Made by a program: the position numbers and the translations under genes
Shown here: in pieces, positions 50,504-59,569 of the stretch
How the letters are laid out: the number at the start of each line of letters is the position of its first letter
Position numbering within the stretch: position 1 is the first letter of the stretch
The notes under the pieces: model-generated
What the model saw: only the letters and a program-made list of their open reading frames with translations
What the model was told of the DNA's origin: nothing
Databases searched by the model: none
NCBI RefSeq assembly: GCF_900100165.1
Contig: NZ_FNEO01000001.1
Coordinates: 868,001-932,000, forward strand
From: Flavobacterium glycines
Lineage (GTDB): Bacteria > Bacteroidota > Bacteroidia > Flavobacteriales > Flavobacteriaceae
Direction of reading: 5' to 3'
Length of the DNA stretch: 64,000 bases

Positions 50504-51643
50504 TTATTGTACGTCGTATTTCATTTTTCTTAAAATACGCATGGCTTCCTTGAAAGATAAATAGACTGAAGGAAAGGGTTTTAGGTGTGTTTTGGCATCG
50601 ATAAGTTTTTGTTTGGCTTCTTCAAAACCGTTGAGGTAACAAATCATGAAAGTAGAAGGAAGATTTTCCAGGTCTTTTAGTTCTCTTTGAGATAATTGCT
50701 GGTTTGTTTTGAGTTTGTTTACTAATGCTTGATTGTTGTTGTAAATATGAAAAAGCATTTTTTTATTGAATGCCGGTGGTTCAAAAAGCATTTTGCTTTC
50801 AATTTTGTAATAGCCATTTTCAAAAAAATGAATAGTTTGCTCTTCCAAAGGATAGAAGCTGGTTTTATCGTTTAATCCTAGTGGAACATATTCGATAATG
50901 GTAAAACTATTTTCGTCAAAAGAGATGGTGACCACATCCTGAGCTGAATAAAAAAGTTTAATGTGTTCGTTAATTAATTCGATATCCACTCGGGATAAAA
51001 AGATTTTATCTCGAACTCTCTTGGGGGTTCCGGCCCAGCATATGACAAATAATTCTTTGAAAACTTTGTATTTTGGGGCCATGTCCTTGTGTCTGAAATT
51101 CATAAAATCATAAAAGCCGTCCAAGGTGTATTTGATATTATTGCGGGAATTGTTTTCAAGGTCTATGACCGTAGCCGTATTCAGGTAATTTTTTTCTATT
51201 TTGTCTTCAGTAGGTGTGGTGTTGCTGCCTCGTCGGATAAAAACACTATGAGCAGGGATAGTGTGAATTCCTTTTTTGAAAGAGGAAATTTTATTCTTGG
51301 GTTTTATAGTGACTAACCCAATTACTTTGTCTTTTGGTAAATTGGGAAACGGAACATTTTCATACTGTATTTTAGGCGGATTGTCTAAATAAGCGTTGAT
51401 TAGATTTTGAATATGACTATCGTCAAAAAAATCAGCGCCTACAATTTCATTATCTTGGTCTTCCACGCCTACAACAATATAGGAATTGTTAGCTGGGTTT
51501 GAGTTAGAAAGGGCGCAAATGTGCTTTAAAAATTTGGATTTTCCTTCTTTTGTGTGTAAATTTAATTGACGTTTTTTGTCGTAAAAACTATTTTCATCGT
51601 TATGAGAAAGCAAATTTTTTATTAAAAGCCGTTTGTTAATCAT
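50504..51643 (-). CDS. AlbA_2 (Schlafen-type) domain protein
   Basis: A 379-residue protein with an N-terminal AlbA_2/Schlafen-type putative DNA-binding and nucleotide-binding domain (about 20-145): G-K-S-K-F-L-K-H-I-C-A-L-S-N, Y-I-V-V-G-V-E-D, and F-I-R-R-G-S-N-T. The rest (150-379) has no family I recognise. It is convergent with the receiver gene, seven bases apart. In other bacteria AlbA_2 proteins are regulators or parts of defence loci; neither is supported here. Confidence 0.8.
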   Translation of the reverse strand: MINKRLLIKNLLSHNDENSFYDKKRQLNLHTKEGKSKFLKHICALSNSNPANNSYIVVGVEDQDNEIVGADFFDDSHIQNLINAYLDNPPKIQYENVPFPNLPKDKVIGLVTIKPKNKISSFKKGIHTIPAHSVFIRRGSNTTPTEDKIEKNYLNTATVIDLENNSRNNIKYTLDGFYDFMNFRHKDMAPKYKVFKELFVICWAGTPKRVRDKIFLSRVDIELINEHIKLFYSAQDVVTISFDENSFTIIEYVPLGLNDKTSFYPLEEQTIHFFENGYYKIESKMLFEPPAFNKKMLFHIYNNNQALVNKLKTNQQLSQRELKDLENLPSTFMICYLNGFEEAKQKLIDAKTHLKPFPSVYLSFKEAMRILRKMKYDVQ

Positions 51644-51753
51644 TTGATAATAAAATTTACGATTTGAGTTTTACAAAAAAAACATTGCTTTTACGGCAAT
51701 TTTATTGTTTTTATTGCGTTGTGAATATACTAATTTTAAATAAGTAAGAAAAA

Positions 51754-52575
51754 ATGAAAAAGATTAAATTTTGCCCCCAATTATTTTTTGTCATTCTTTT
51801 GTTGGCTACTTTTTTTACAGCATGTAATGATAATGACGACAGTAATCAAACTGCAAGAATGACGGTTCGAATGACTGACGCTCCCGGAGATTATGATGAA
51901 GTAAACATTAATGTTCAGGATATCATGATGAAGACTTCAACTGATACCGGAGAGGAAGGTTGGAAAAGTGTCGTGAGCGATGGGTTTGTTCCCGGAGAAT
52001 ATAATTTATTGGATTTAACAGGAGGAGTCAATCTTTTATTGGCTGATAATGTTGTTCCTGCTGGATATTTAGGACAGCTTCGATTGGTTTTAGGAGAAGG
52101 AAATAATTTTGTTAAAGATAATGTTGTTTATCCGTTAGCTACACCAAGTGCTATGCAATCCGGTTTGAAATTGATGGTTAATCAAACTTTGCAGGCTGGA
52201 GCTACCTATGATTTTCTTTTGGATTTTGATGTGGCTAAGTCAATAGTTTCAGCCGGAAGTTCAGGTGTATACAATTTAAAACCTGTAATTCGTGTTTCAA
52301 CTATGGCTACATCGGGAGTTGTAAAAGGAAAGATAAGCCCAGCTTTGACAGGTTTCCAAGTTGTAGCGACAATTCCGGTAGGAGATACTACTGTTTCGGC
52401 TTATGCTGATGAAACTGGAGCGTTTCAATTAAATGGAATTCCGGCAGGTACTTACACGGTTACATTAACTCCGGAAACAGGTTCAGGTAAAGCTATTAAA
52501 ACAATAAGTAGTGTGCTGGTAGTAAATGGAGAAGTAACGGATTTAGGTAATATCACCTTAGATAATGCGTTATAA
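51754..52575 (+). CDS. DUF4382 lipoprotein
   Basis: A 273-residue lipoprotein: Cys24 in F-F-T-A-C followed by an acidic run (N-D-N-D-D), a pattern linked to surface export of Bacteroidota lipoproteins. DUF4382 fills about 30-185 (V-R-M-T-D-A-P-G-D-Y-D-E-V-N-I-N, N-L-L-D-L-T-G-G-V-N-L-L-L). A carboxypeptidase-regulatory-like beta sandwich follows (about 190-273, G-A-F-Q-L-N-G-I-P-A-G-T-Y-T-V). The role is unknown. It ends before a bidirectional terminator. Confidence 0.85.
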   Translation: MKKIKFCPQLFFVILLLATFFTACNDNDDSNQTARMTVRMTDAPGDYDEVNINVQDIMMKTSTDTGEEGWKSVVSDGFVPGEYNLLDLTGGVNLLLADNVVPAGYLGQLRLVLGEGNNFVKDNVVYPLATPSAMQSGLKLMVNQTLQAGATYDFLLDFDVAKSIVSAGSSGVYNLKPVIRVSTMATSGVVKGKISPALTGFQVVATIPVGDTTVSAYADETGAFQLNGIPAGTYTVTLTPETGSGKAIKTISSVLVVNGEVTDLGNITLDNAL

Positions 52576-52600
52576 TTTTAAAAATTAATAACTAAAAAAT

Positions 52601-52630
52601 AAAAAAACAGCTATGATTAGCTGTTTTTTT
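52601..52630. terminator. Bidirectional terminator
   Basis: A 13-bp perfect stem (AAAAAAACAGCTA / TAGCTGTTTTTTT) with TGAT loop, between the converging DUF4382 and SDR genes. Confidence 0.85.
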
Positions 52631-52635
52631 TATGT

Positions 52636-53391
52636 CTATTCTTCTCTCTGAATGATTGTTGCCGAACCCTGCGCGGTACAGATGACAACCATGTCGGAGA
52701 TGTTAACATGGTAAGGTCTGGAAATAACAAAATGAATAACGTCGGCAATGTCTTCAGGTCTCAAAGGTGTAAAGCCTTTGTATACATTAGCCGCTTTTTC
52801 GCTGTCACCTTTAAAACGCACCTGACTAAATTCGGTTTCTACCAGGCCGGGATGAATGGCTCCAACCCTAATTCCGTATGGGTTTAAGTCCATTTTCATT
52901 GCTTTGTTGAGAGCGTCTACAGCGTGTTTGGTGGCGCAATAGACATTTCCGTTTGGATAAACTTGTTTAGCGGCTGTGGAGCCAATGTTGATAATATGTC
53001 CAGATTTTTGAGATATCATTTTTGGGATGATTGCTTTTGAAACATATAAAAGTCCTTTGAGATTGATATCAATCATATTTTCCCAATCGTCTAAATTGCC
53101 TTCCTGAATTGGCTCCAGACCATGAGCATTTCCGGCATTGTTGATTAAAACATCAATTTTAGAAAAAGATTCTGGTAAGGAGTTGATGCTTTCAAATACG
53201 GCTTTTTTATCACTAACATCAAAAGACAGTATGTGAACTTTGGTTAGTGAACTTAATTCTTTTTCCAGTTCTTCGAGGCGTTCTTTACGTCTTCCGCAAA
53301 GGATAACATTATAATTGTTTCGTGCTAAGATTTGAGCTGTTGCTTTTCCAATTCCACTGGTAGCACCAGTTATTAAGGCTGTTTTATTCAT
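52636..53391 (-). CDS. SDR family oxidoreductase (YdfG-like)
   Basis: A 251-residue short-chain dehydrogenase. Cofactor motif T-G-A-T-S-G-I-G-K, the R-R-K-E-R pocket that favours NADP, N-N-A-G-N-A-H-G, the catalytic Ser in I-G-S-T-A and Y-C-A-T-K with Tyr and Lys are all present. It is closest in style to YdfG, which oxidises 3-hydroxy acids such as L-allo-threonine. The real substrate is not known. Confidence 0.92.
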   Translation of the reverse strand: MNKTALITGATSGIGKATAQILARNNYNVILCGRRKERLEELEKELSSLTKVHILSFDVSDKKAVFESINSLPESFSKIDVLINNAGNAHGLEPIQEGNLDDWENMIDINLKGLLYVSKAIIPKMISQKSGHIINIGSTAAKQVYPNGNVYCATKHAVDALNKAMKMDLNPYGIRVGAIHPGLVETEFSQVRFKGDSEKAANVYKGFTPLRPEDIADVIHFVISRPYHVNISDMVVICTAQGSATIIQREE

Positions 53392-53759
53392 GATATTGTG
53401 TTGAACTTATTGGCTGGATTAAAAAATGTATTGTTCGAGTCAGTCTAAAGAAAAATAATTCAGAAAGAGTGGATAGTTTAAAATAAAATGATAGTTAAAT
53501 TTATTACTAACCGTTTTGGATTTTGTTAATTAGGATTGTTGCAAAACCTTTTATTTTTAGGATGAAAATAGATTTTGATAACTTTTCAAAGTCTATTTCT
53601 CAAAGTTCTTAAAATTATGGAAATTGTATCATAATTCGTCCTTAAAATTGCAGTATTGGTAGAAGTTTTAACCATTTTTTAACATCTTTCCTTTAAAAAA
53701 AAATTCAATTTGCACTCTCAAAACTAAGGCATTAAATTCAAGGAATTAAAAATAATTTT
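53392..53759. other. Divergent intergenic region upstream of the Bat operon
   Basis: 368 bases, AT-rich, no reading frame. Two imperfect hairpins are visible: near 53573-53602 (AAATAGA / TCTATTT) and near 53617-53638 (AATTATG / CATAATT). TCAATTTG at 53704-53711 differs from a -7 element by one base and could start the operon mRNA about 40 bases before moxR. Confidence 0.45.
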
Positions 53760-54764
53760 ATGGAAGAGAATACAGCGACTTTGGATATTAGAGCAATCAA
53801 CGAAAAGATAGAAAGAGAGAGTGCTTTTATAGACCTTCTTACTATGGAAATGAATAAGGTGATTGTGGGTCAGAAGCACATGGTTGAACGATTATTGATT
53901 GGATTATTAGGACAAGGACATATATTGCTTGAAGGAGTTCCCGGATTAGCTAAGACTTTAGCAATTAACACGCTGTCTAAAGCCGTTCACGGTTCTTTTA
54001 GTCGTATTCAGTTTACACCGGATTTATTACCTGCCGATGTTATAGGAACGATGATTTATAACATTAAGCAAAATGAATTTTCGATTAAAAAAGGACCTAT
54101 TTTTGCTAATTTCGTTCTTGCTGATGAGATTAACCGTGCTCCGGCTAAGGTGCAATCAGCTTTGTTAGAAGCCATGCAGGAAAAGCAGGTAACCATTGGA
54201 GATACTACATTTAAATTAGAAAAACCTTTCCTGGTTTTAGCTACGCAAAACCCAATTGAACAGGAAGGAACCTATCAGTTACCGGAAGCTCAGGTGGATC
54301 GTTTTATGTTAAAAACGGTGATTGATTATCCAAAAATGGATGAAGAACGATTGGTAATTCGTCAAAACTTAACAGGAAGCTACGAAACTGTAAATCAGGT
54401 GGTTTCTGTTGATCAAATTTTGCGTGCGCAACAGGCAGTTCGTGAGGTTTATATGGATGAAAAAATTGAGAAATACATTCTGGATATCATCTTTGCTACC
54501 CGTTATCCGGAGAAATATAAATTAGCCGATTTGAAACCGTTAATTAGTTTTGGTTCTTCGCCACGTGGAAGTATCAATTTAGCTAATGCGGCTAAATGTT
54601 ATGCTTTTATCAAACGCAGAGGATATGTGATTCCTGAGGATGTTCGTGCTGTGGTTCATGATGTATTGCGTCACAGAGTAGGTGTAACTTATGAAGCTGA
54701 GGCCGAAAATATCACTTCTGTTGATATCATCAATAAAATCATTAACGAAGTAGAAGTACCTTAA
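53760..54764 (+). CDS. moxR: MoxR family AAA+ ATPase
   Basis: A 334-residue AAA+ chaperone-like ATPase. Walker A is G-V-P-G-L-A-K-T (about 60); Walker B is L-A-D-E-I-N-R-A-P; sensor region A-T-Q-N-P-I-E-Q-E-G-T-Y and arginine R-F-M are in place. It heads the aerotolerance operon and, by analogy, helps assemble or insert the von Willebrand factor A proteins encoded after it. A palindromic spacer separates it from the DUF58 gene. Confidence 0.93.
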   Translation: MEENTATLDIRAINEKIERESAFIDLLTMEMNKVIVGQKHMVERLLIGLLGQGHILLEGVPGLAKTLAINTLSKAVHGSFSRIQFTPDLLPADVIGTMIYNIKQNEFSIKKGPIFANFVLADEINRAPAKVQSALLEAMQEKQVTIGDTTFKLEKPFLVLATQNPIEQEGTYQLPEAQVDRFMLKTVIDYPKMDEERLVIRQNLTGSYETVNQVVSVDQILRAQQAVREVYMDEKIEKYILDIIFATRYPEKYKLADLKPLISFGSSPRGSINLANAAKCYAFIKRRGYVIPEDVRAVVHDVLRHRVGVTYEAEAENITSVDIINKIINEVEVP

Positions 54765-54767
54765 TTT

Positions 54768-54843
54768 AGTTTGCAGTTATCAGTTATCAGTTAACAGTAA
54801 TCTGTTTAACTGACAACCAAAAACCGACAACCGACAACTGAAA
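54768..54843. repeat. Palindromic spacer repeat, moxR-DUF58
   Basis: It has CAGTTATCAGTTATCAG repeated units. A hairpin follows at 54788-54812 (CAGTTAACAG, loop TAAT, CTG-TTAACTG with one bulge). Then ACCGACAACCGACAACTG runs up to the next ATG. Confidence 0.6.
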
Positions 54844-54846
54844 AAA

Positions 54847-55710
54847 ATGGATACAAAAGAGCTTTTAAAAAAAGTACGAAAAATAGAAATCAAAACCCGA
54901 AGATTGAGTGATCATATCTTCTCAGGGGAATATCATACTTCTTTCAAAGGCCGTGGTATGACTTTTAGCGAAGTACGTCAATACCAGTATGGAGATGATA
55001 TTCGAAATATTGATTGGAATGTTACGGCCCGCTATAATGAAGCCCACGTAAAAGTTTTTGAAGAAGAACGTGAATTGACCATGATGCTGATGGTGGATAT
55101 TTCGGGTTCGGAAAGTTTTGGTTCTAAAAACCAATTTAAAAAAGACATTGTAACAGAAATTGCTGCAACGATGGCTTTTTCGGCTACACAAAACAATGAT
55201 AAAATTGGCTTGATTTTGTTTTCAGACCAAATCGAATTGTATATTCCGCCAAAAAAAGGAAGGTCACATGTATTACGCATCATTCGTGAATTGATAGAAT
55301 TTGAACCTAAAAGTCATAAGACTGATATTGCTCAGGCATTGAAATTCTTATCGAGTACACAAAAAAAGAAAGCCATTGTTTTTGTGATTTCCGATTTTAT
55401 GTCGGCAGATTACGAGCATACTTTGAAAATTGCTTCTAAAAAACACGATGTTACAGGAATTCGTGTCTATGATATTCGTGAAGAAAAAATGCCAAATTTA
55501 GGAATGGTTCCTATGCTGGATGCCGAAACAGGCGAAATGCAATTGGTAGATACAGGTTCAAAAGCGGTTCGAATGAGTTATGAGAAATATTATAACGAAC
55601 AGTTGAACTATTTCAAAGAGACTTTTAGTAAATCAGGTTCGGGCGTAGTAAATACAAGAGTTGACGAAAGTTACGTAACCAAATTGTTAGGTTATTTCAA
55701 ATCGAGATAA
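54847..55710 (+). CDS. DUF58 domain protein of the Bat operon
   Basis: A 287-residue protein. The DUF58 signature is Y-G-D-D-I-R-N-I-D-W-N-V-T-A-R near residue 45; then a von Willebrand A-like fold with MIDAS residues D-I-S-G-S-E-S and the T-D-I-A-Q-A-L loop. It has no membrane segment, so it should be cytosolic or peripheral. It is the second gene of the operon. Such proteins probably work with MoxR. Confidence 0.9.
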   Translation: MDTKELLKKVRKIEIKTRRLSDHIFSGEYHTSFKGRGMTFSEVRQYQYGDDIRNIDWNVTARYNEAHVKVFEEERELTMMLMVDISGSESFGSKNQFKKDIVTEIAATMAFSATQNNDKIGLILFSDQIELYIPPKKGRSHVLRIIRELIEFEPKSHKTDIAQALKFLSSTQKKKAIVFVISDFMSADYEHTLKIASKKHDVTGIRVYDIREEKMPNLGMVPMLDAETGEMQLVDTGSKAVRMSYEKYYNEQLNYFKETFSKSGSGVVNTRVDESYVTKLLGYFKSR

Positions 55711-55748
55711 AGAATCTGGATTGAAGATTTTAATCGGATTAATACAAT

Positions 55749-57380
55749 ATGAAAAAACAGATATTCTTCTTATTACTACTGCTTTCTAACACTATTTTTG
55801 CTCAACAAAAAAGAGTAGAAACCAGTATTGATACTACAAAAAATAAAATTGGTGCCGAGTTCAAATTGACTTTAAAAACATCGGTGGATACCTTGTCAAA
55901 AGTTCTTTTTCCAAATTTGAAATCATTTGGGCAATTAGAAGTTATCCAATCTTATCCTATAGATACTGTAAAAAACAACGACCGATACGAATTGATCAAA
56001 AGATACGGTTTGACACAATTTGATTCAGGTCGTTATGTGATTCCCAGTGTTAAAGTCCTTATCAATAATAAAGCATATCAAACAGAATCCATTCCTGTTG
56101 AGGTAGCCAATGTTCAGGTGGATACTTTAAAACAAAAAATGTTTGATATTAAAGACATTCAGTCTGCTAATGATACCATTGGAAACTGGTGGAAATATCT
56201 TTTAGGATTAATTGTTCTTCTTGGAATTGGCGTTGGAGTATACTGGTATCTTAAAAACAGACAAAAGAAGAAAATTGAAGAAGAAGTTTATAAAACTCCA
56301 ATTGAAAAAGCGACAAGTTTATTGAATAACTTAGAAAAGAAAGAGCTTTGGCAAAAAGGAGAAATAAAAGAATACTACAGTGAGTTGACCGATATTGCCC
56401 GAAATTATATCGAAGAAGCGATAGAAATTCCGGCAATGGAAAGTACTACATCTGAATTGATTGCGGGATTAAAAGCAGCTTCGGTTAAAAAGAAAATGAC
56501 ACTCACTCCGGAAACTATTGAAAATCTGGAACGAGTTTTGAAACAAGCCGATTTAGTAAAATTTGCCAAATCAAAACCTCTGGAATATGAAATAACGGAT
56601 GATAGAAATAAAATCCAAAAAGCGATTTTAACCTTAGATAGTTCGATTCCGGTTGAAATTGCTGAAGAAGAAGATATTTTATTGAATGAAGCCCAACGAC
56701 AAAAACAAATTGCGCTTCAATTAAAGAAAAAAAGAAACAAACGTATTGTTACTTCCGTTTTGACGGTGGTGATTTTACTATTGGCAGTTACTTTTTATTT
56801 AATGGCTACTAAAGGATTTGATTATGTAAAAGACAATCTTTTAGGTCATCCGTCTAAAGAATTATTGGAAGGTGAATGGGTAAAAAGTGAATATGGAAAT
56901 CCAGGAGTAATTGTTGAAACTCCAAATGTGCTTTTGCGTACAGATATGTCAAAATCATTACCTAAAGATGGAGCCGCATTAGTCAAAGATATGCAGTCTT
57001 TTACCTATGGTAATTGGGTTGATTCTTTTTATCTGATGGTATCAACCTTACATTATAAGCAGGAAACTCAGGTTGATTTAAAGAAATCAATGGAAGCTTA
57101 TTTGCAATATATGGAAACTCAGGGCGCACAAAATATGATTGTGAAGCAGGAAGATTATGAGACCAAAGAAGGAATCACAGGAATAAAGTCTTACGGTACA
57201 TTTACAAGAGATAATGGATTGACTAGCGGTAAAGAAAGAATGTATTATGAAATTTTGTTGTTTAGTCAGGAAGGCGGATTGCAACAGGTTTTGATTTTGC
57301 ATCAGGAAGGGGATAAGTATGCTAATGAAATTTCAGAAAGAGTATTAAGCTCAGTCGAATTAAAACACGAAGACAGATAA
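55749..57380 (+). CDS. Exported membrane protein of the Bat operon (BatD-like part)
   Basis: A 543-residue protein: signal peptide (I-F-A-Q), an N-terminal beta domain like the oxygen-tolerance/BatD start (about 20-130), TM near 148-168, a cytosolic helical part (about 175-330, rich in Lys/Glu), a second TM near 337-358, and a C-terminal extracytoplasmic domain (about 370-543). It ends with TAATG, so the stop overlaps the batA start by one base. Its exact role is unknown; a full-length BatD is encoded further on. Confidence 0.75.
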   Translation: MKKQIFFLLLLLSNTIFAQQKRVETSIDTTKNKIGAEFKLTLKTSVDTLSKVLFPNLKSFGQLEVIQSYPIDTVKNNDRYELIKRYGLTQFDSGRYVIPSVKVLINNKAYQTESIPVEVANVQVDTLKQKMFDIKDIQSANDTIGNWWKYLLGLIVLLGIGVGVYWYLKNRQKKKIEEEVYKTPIEKATSLLNNLEKKELWQKGEIKEYYSELTDIARNYIEEAIEIPAMESTTSELIAGLKAASVKKKMTLTPETIENLERVLKQADLVKFAKSKPLEYEITDDRNKIQKAILTLDSSIPVEIAEEEDILLNEAQRQKQIALQLKKKRNKRIVTSVLTVVILLLAVTFYLMATKGFDYVKDNLLGHPSKELLEGEWVKSEYGNPGVIVETPNVLLRTDMSKSLPKDGAALVKDMQSFTYGNWVDSFYLMVSTLHYKQETQVDLKKSMEAYLQYMETQGAQNMIVKQEDYETKEGITGIKSYGTFTRDNGLTSGKERMYYEILLFSQEGGLQQVLILHQEGDKYANEISERVLSSVELKHEDR

Positions 57381-58381
57381 TGGCAAAAATAACTTTTTTA
57401 AATCCGGAGTTTTTTTGGTTGTTTCTTTTAATTCCATTAGCCATTATTTGGTTGGTTTTAAAAAAGAATCAGCAGTCGGCTACTTTAAAAGTGAGTTCGA
57501 TTAAAGGTTTTAAAGCTTCGCAATCCACATTAGCAAAATTAAAGCCTTATTTAAATGTGCTCCGACTTTTGGCATTAAGCTTTTTAATTATTGCTTTGGC
57601 CAGACCAAGAACAGTGGATATTAGTAATAAAACTAAAACGACTAAAGGAATCGACATTGTGATGGCAGTGGACGTTTCAGGAAGTATGCTTGCTAAAGAT
57701 TTAAAGCCTAACCGTATGGAAGCTTTAAAAAGAGTAGCAGCCGATTTTGTGGAACAAAGACCGAATGACCGGATAGGATTAGTTGTTTATGCCTCTGAAG
57801 CCTATACTAAAACGCCTGTAACAAGTGATAAAGTAATCGTAGAGGAAGCAATAGGAAGTATAAAATACGATAATGTTTTACAGGACGGAACCGGAATCGG
57901 GATGGGACTGGCAACAGCAGTTAATCGTTTAAAAGACAGCAAAGCCAAAAGTAAAGTAATCATTCTGTTAACTGATGGGGTAAATAATGCCGGTTTTATT
58001 GAGCCTGAAACTGCGGCTGATATTGCTAAACAGTACGGAATCAAAGTATATACTATTGGGATAGGAACTAATGGAATGGCTGAGTTCCCTTATGCGGTTG
58101 CTCCTAACGGAGAATTTTTGTTCCAAATGATGAAAGTAGAAATAGATGAAAGACTGATGAAAAGTATTGCTGCAAAAACCGATGGGAAATATTTTAGAGC
58201 AACGAGTAACAGTAAGTTAGCCGAAATTTATAACGAAATTAATAAGTTGGAAACGACTGAAATACAGGAATTAAAGTTTTATGATTATGACGAGAAATTC
58301 AGACCATTTGTTTTGCTGGCCTGTCTTTTAGTGTTAATCGAAATTGGATTGAGAAATACGGTTTACAAAAGTTTTATTTAA
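57380..58381 (+). CDS. batA: BatA, VWA membrane protein
   Basis: A 333-residue protein with TM1 near 10-27 and TM2 near 55-75, a von Willebrand A domain (about 90-290), and a C-terminal TM near 308-326. The MIDAS motif is D-V-S-G-S-M and T-D-G-V-N-N. In Bacteroides the Bat system supports growth under oxygen exposure. Translation is coupled with the previous gene. Confidence 0.92.
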   Translation: MAKITFLNPEFFWLFLLIPLAIIWLVLKKNQQSATLKVSSIKGFKASQSTLAKLKPYLNVLRLLALSFLIIALARPRTVDISNKTKTTKGIDIVMAVDVSGSMLAKDLKPNRMEALKRVAADFVEQRPNDRIGLVVYASEAYTKTPVTSDKVIVEEAIGSIKYDNVLQDGTGIGMGLATAVNRLKDSKAKSKVIILLTDGVNNAGFIEPETAADIAKQYGIKVYTIGIGTNGMAEFPYAVAPNGEFLFQMMKVEIDERLMKSIAAKTDGKYFRATSNSKLAEIYNEINKLETTEIQELKFYDYDEKFRPFVLLACLLVLIEIGLRNTVYKSFI

Positions 58382-58384
58382 AGC

Positions 58385-58490
58385 TTAAACACAAAGTTTT
58401 TAAAATAAGATTTTGGAGAATGGAACTTTATAGATGAAGAATTAATATGATAGTGCACTTTGTGATAAATCTTAGTGCTCTTTGCGGTTA
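58385..58490. repeat. Dispersed CTTTGTG/CTTAGTG element between batA and batB
   Basis: ACACAAAG near the left end is inverted relative to CTTTGTG, CTTAGTG and CTTTGCGG at the right end. It is related to 39397-39536. It lies inside an operon, directly before the batB start. Confidence 0.55.
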
Positions 58491-58496
58491 AAACAT

Positions 58497-59531
58497 ATGG
58501 AATTAGACGAAAAAAAATATTTATATCTGCTCATTGTATTGCCTCTTGTGGTGTTACTTTTTCTAATGAATATGTATTGGAAAAGGAGAAAACAAAAGGA
58601 GTTTGGTGATTTAGAAATCATCAATAAATTAAGTCCGGAGCGTTCTGTTTTTAAACCAGTTTTAAAGCTAATTGTTTTCTTGTTGGCTTTATTGTGTTTG
58701 ATTATTGGTTTAGTTAATCCCAGAATTGGAACCAAATTAGAAACAGTAAAAAGAGAAGGAATTGATATTGTTTTTGCAATGGACGTTTCAAAAAGTATGC
58801 TTTGTGAGGACGTTGCTCCAAATCGTTTAGAAAAAAGCAAGCAAATTGTTTCTCAAATTATCAATCAACTGGGGAATGACCGCATTGGGATTGTGGCTTA
58901 TGCCGGAAGTGCTTTTCCTGTTTTGCCTATCACGACCGATTATAGCGTAGCTAAAATGTTTTTGCAAGGGATGGATACGGATATTGTTTCATCCAAAGGA
59001 ACTTCATTGGACGAAGCCATAAAATTATCGGCAACTTATTTTGACGAAAAAAGTAAAACGTCTAAGTTGTTAATTATGCTTTCGGATGGAGAAGATCATT
59101 CTGATGGTGCTGAGGCTGCTGCCGAAGAAGCTAATAAATTAGGAATGCGTATCGTCACTGTTGGAATTGGGACCGAAAAAGGAGGAACCATTCCATTAAA
59201 AGTGAATGGTGTAGTGCAGGGTTATAAACGCGATCGAAATGATGAAGTGGTAATTACCAAATTGAATCAAGCCGGTTTAGAAGTCATTGCCAAAGAAACA
59301 AAAGGTGGTTATGTAAGTGGAAACAATACCAAAGAAGTATTGGATTATATCAAGAAAACTTTGGATAATATCCAGAAAACCGAATTTGAATCGACACAAA
59401 TGTCCAATTTTCAATCTCAATTCCAATGGTTTGTGGGATTTGCGTTTTTGCTTTTATTTCTTGACATCTTCTTATTGGAGAAAAAGACCAATTGGGTTAA
59501 AAAGTTAGATTTATTTAACGACGAAAAATAA
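58497..59531 (+). CDS. batB: BatB, VWA membrane protein
   Basis: A 344-residue paralogue of BatA: TM segments near 8-25 and 52-72, a VWA domain with MIDAS D-V-S-K-S-M and S-D-G-E-D-H, and a C-terminal TM near 312-330. The ATG at 58497 is used because the in-frame codons before it belong to the repeat element. It probably forms a complex with BatA. Confidence 0.9.
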   Translation: MELDEKKYLYLLIVLPLVVLLFLMNMYWKRRKQKEFGDLEIINKLSPERSVFKPVLKLIVFLLALLCLIIGLVNPRIGTKLETVKREGIDIVFAMDVSKSMLCEDVAPNRLEKSKQIVSQIINQLGNDRIGIVAYAGSAFPVLPITTDYSVAKMFLQGMDTDIVSSKGTSLDEAIKLSATYFDEKSKTSKLLIMLSDGEDHSDGAEAAAEEANKLGMRIVTVGIGTEKGGTIPLKVNGVVQGYKRDRNDEVVITKLNQAGLEVIAKETKGGYVSGNNTKEVLDYIKKTLDNIQKTEFESTQMSNFQSQFQWFVGFAFLLLFLDIFLLEKKTNWVKKLDLFNDEK

Positions 59532-59569
59532 ATGTCAGTTCTCACTTTTTAGAGAAAGAACATAATAAA

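Noticed and set aside
50504..51643. AlbA_2 gene as part of a defence locus
   Set aside because: No helicase, nuclease or other defence partner is adjacent; neighbours are signalling genes and a lipoprotein.
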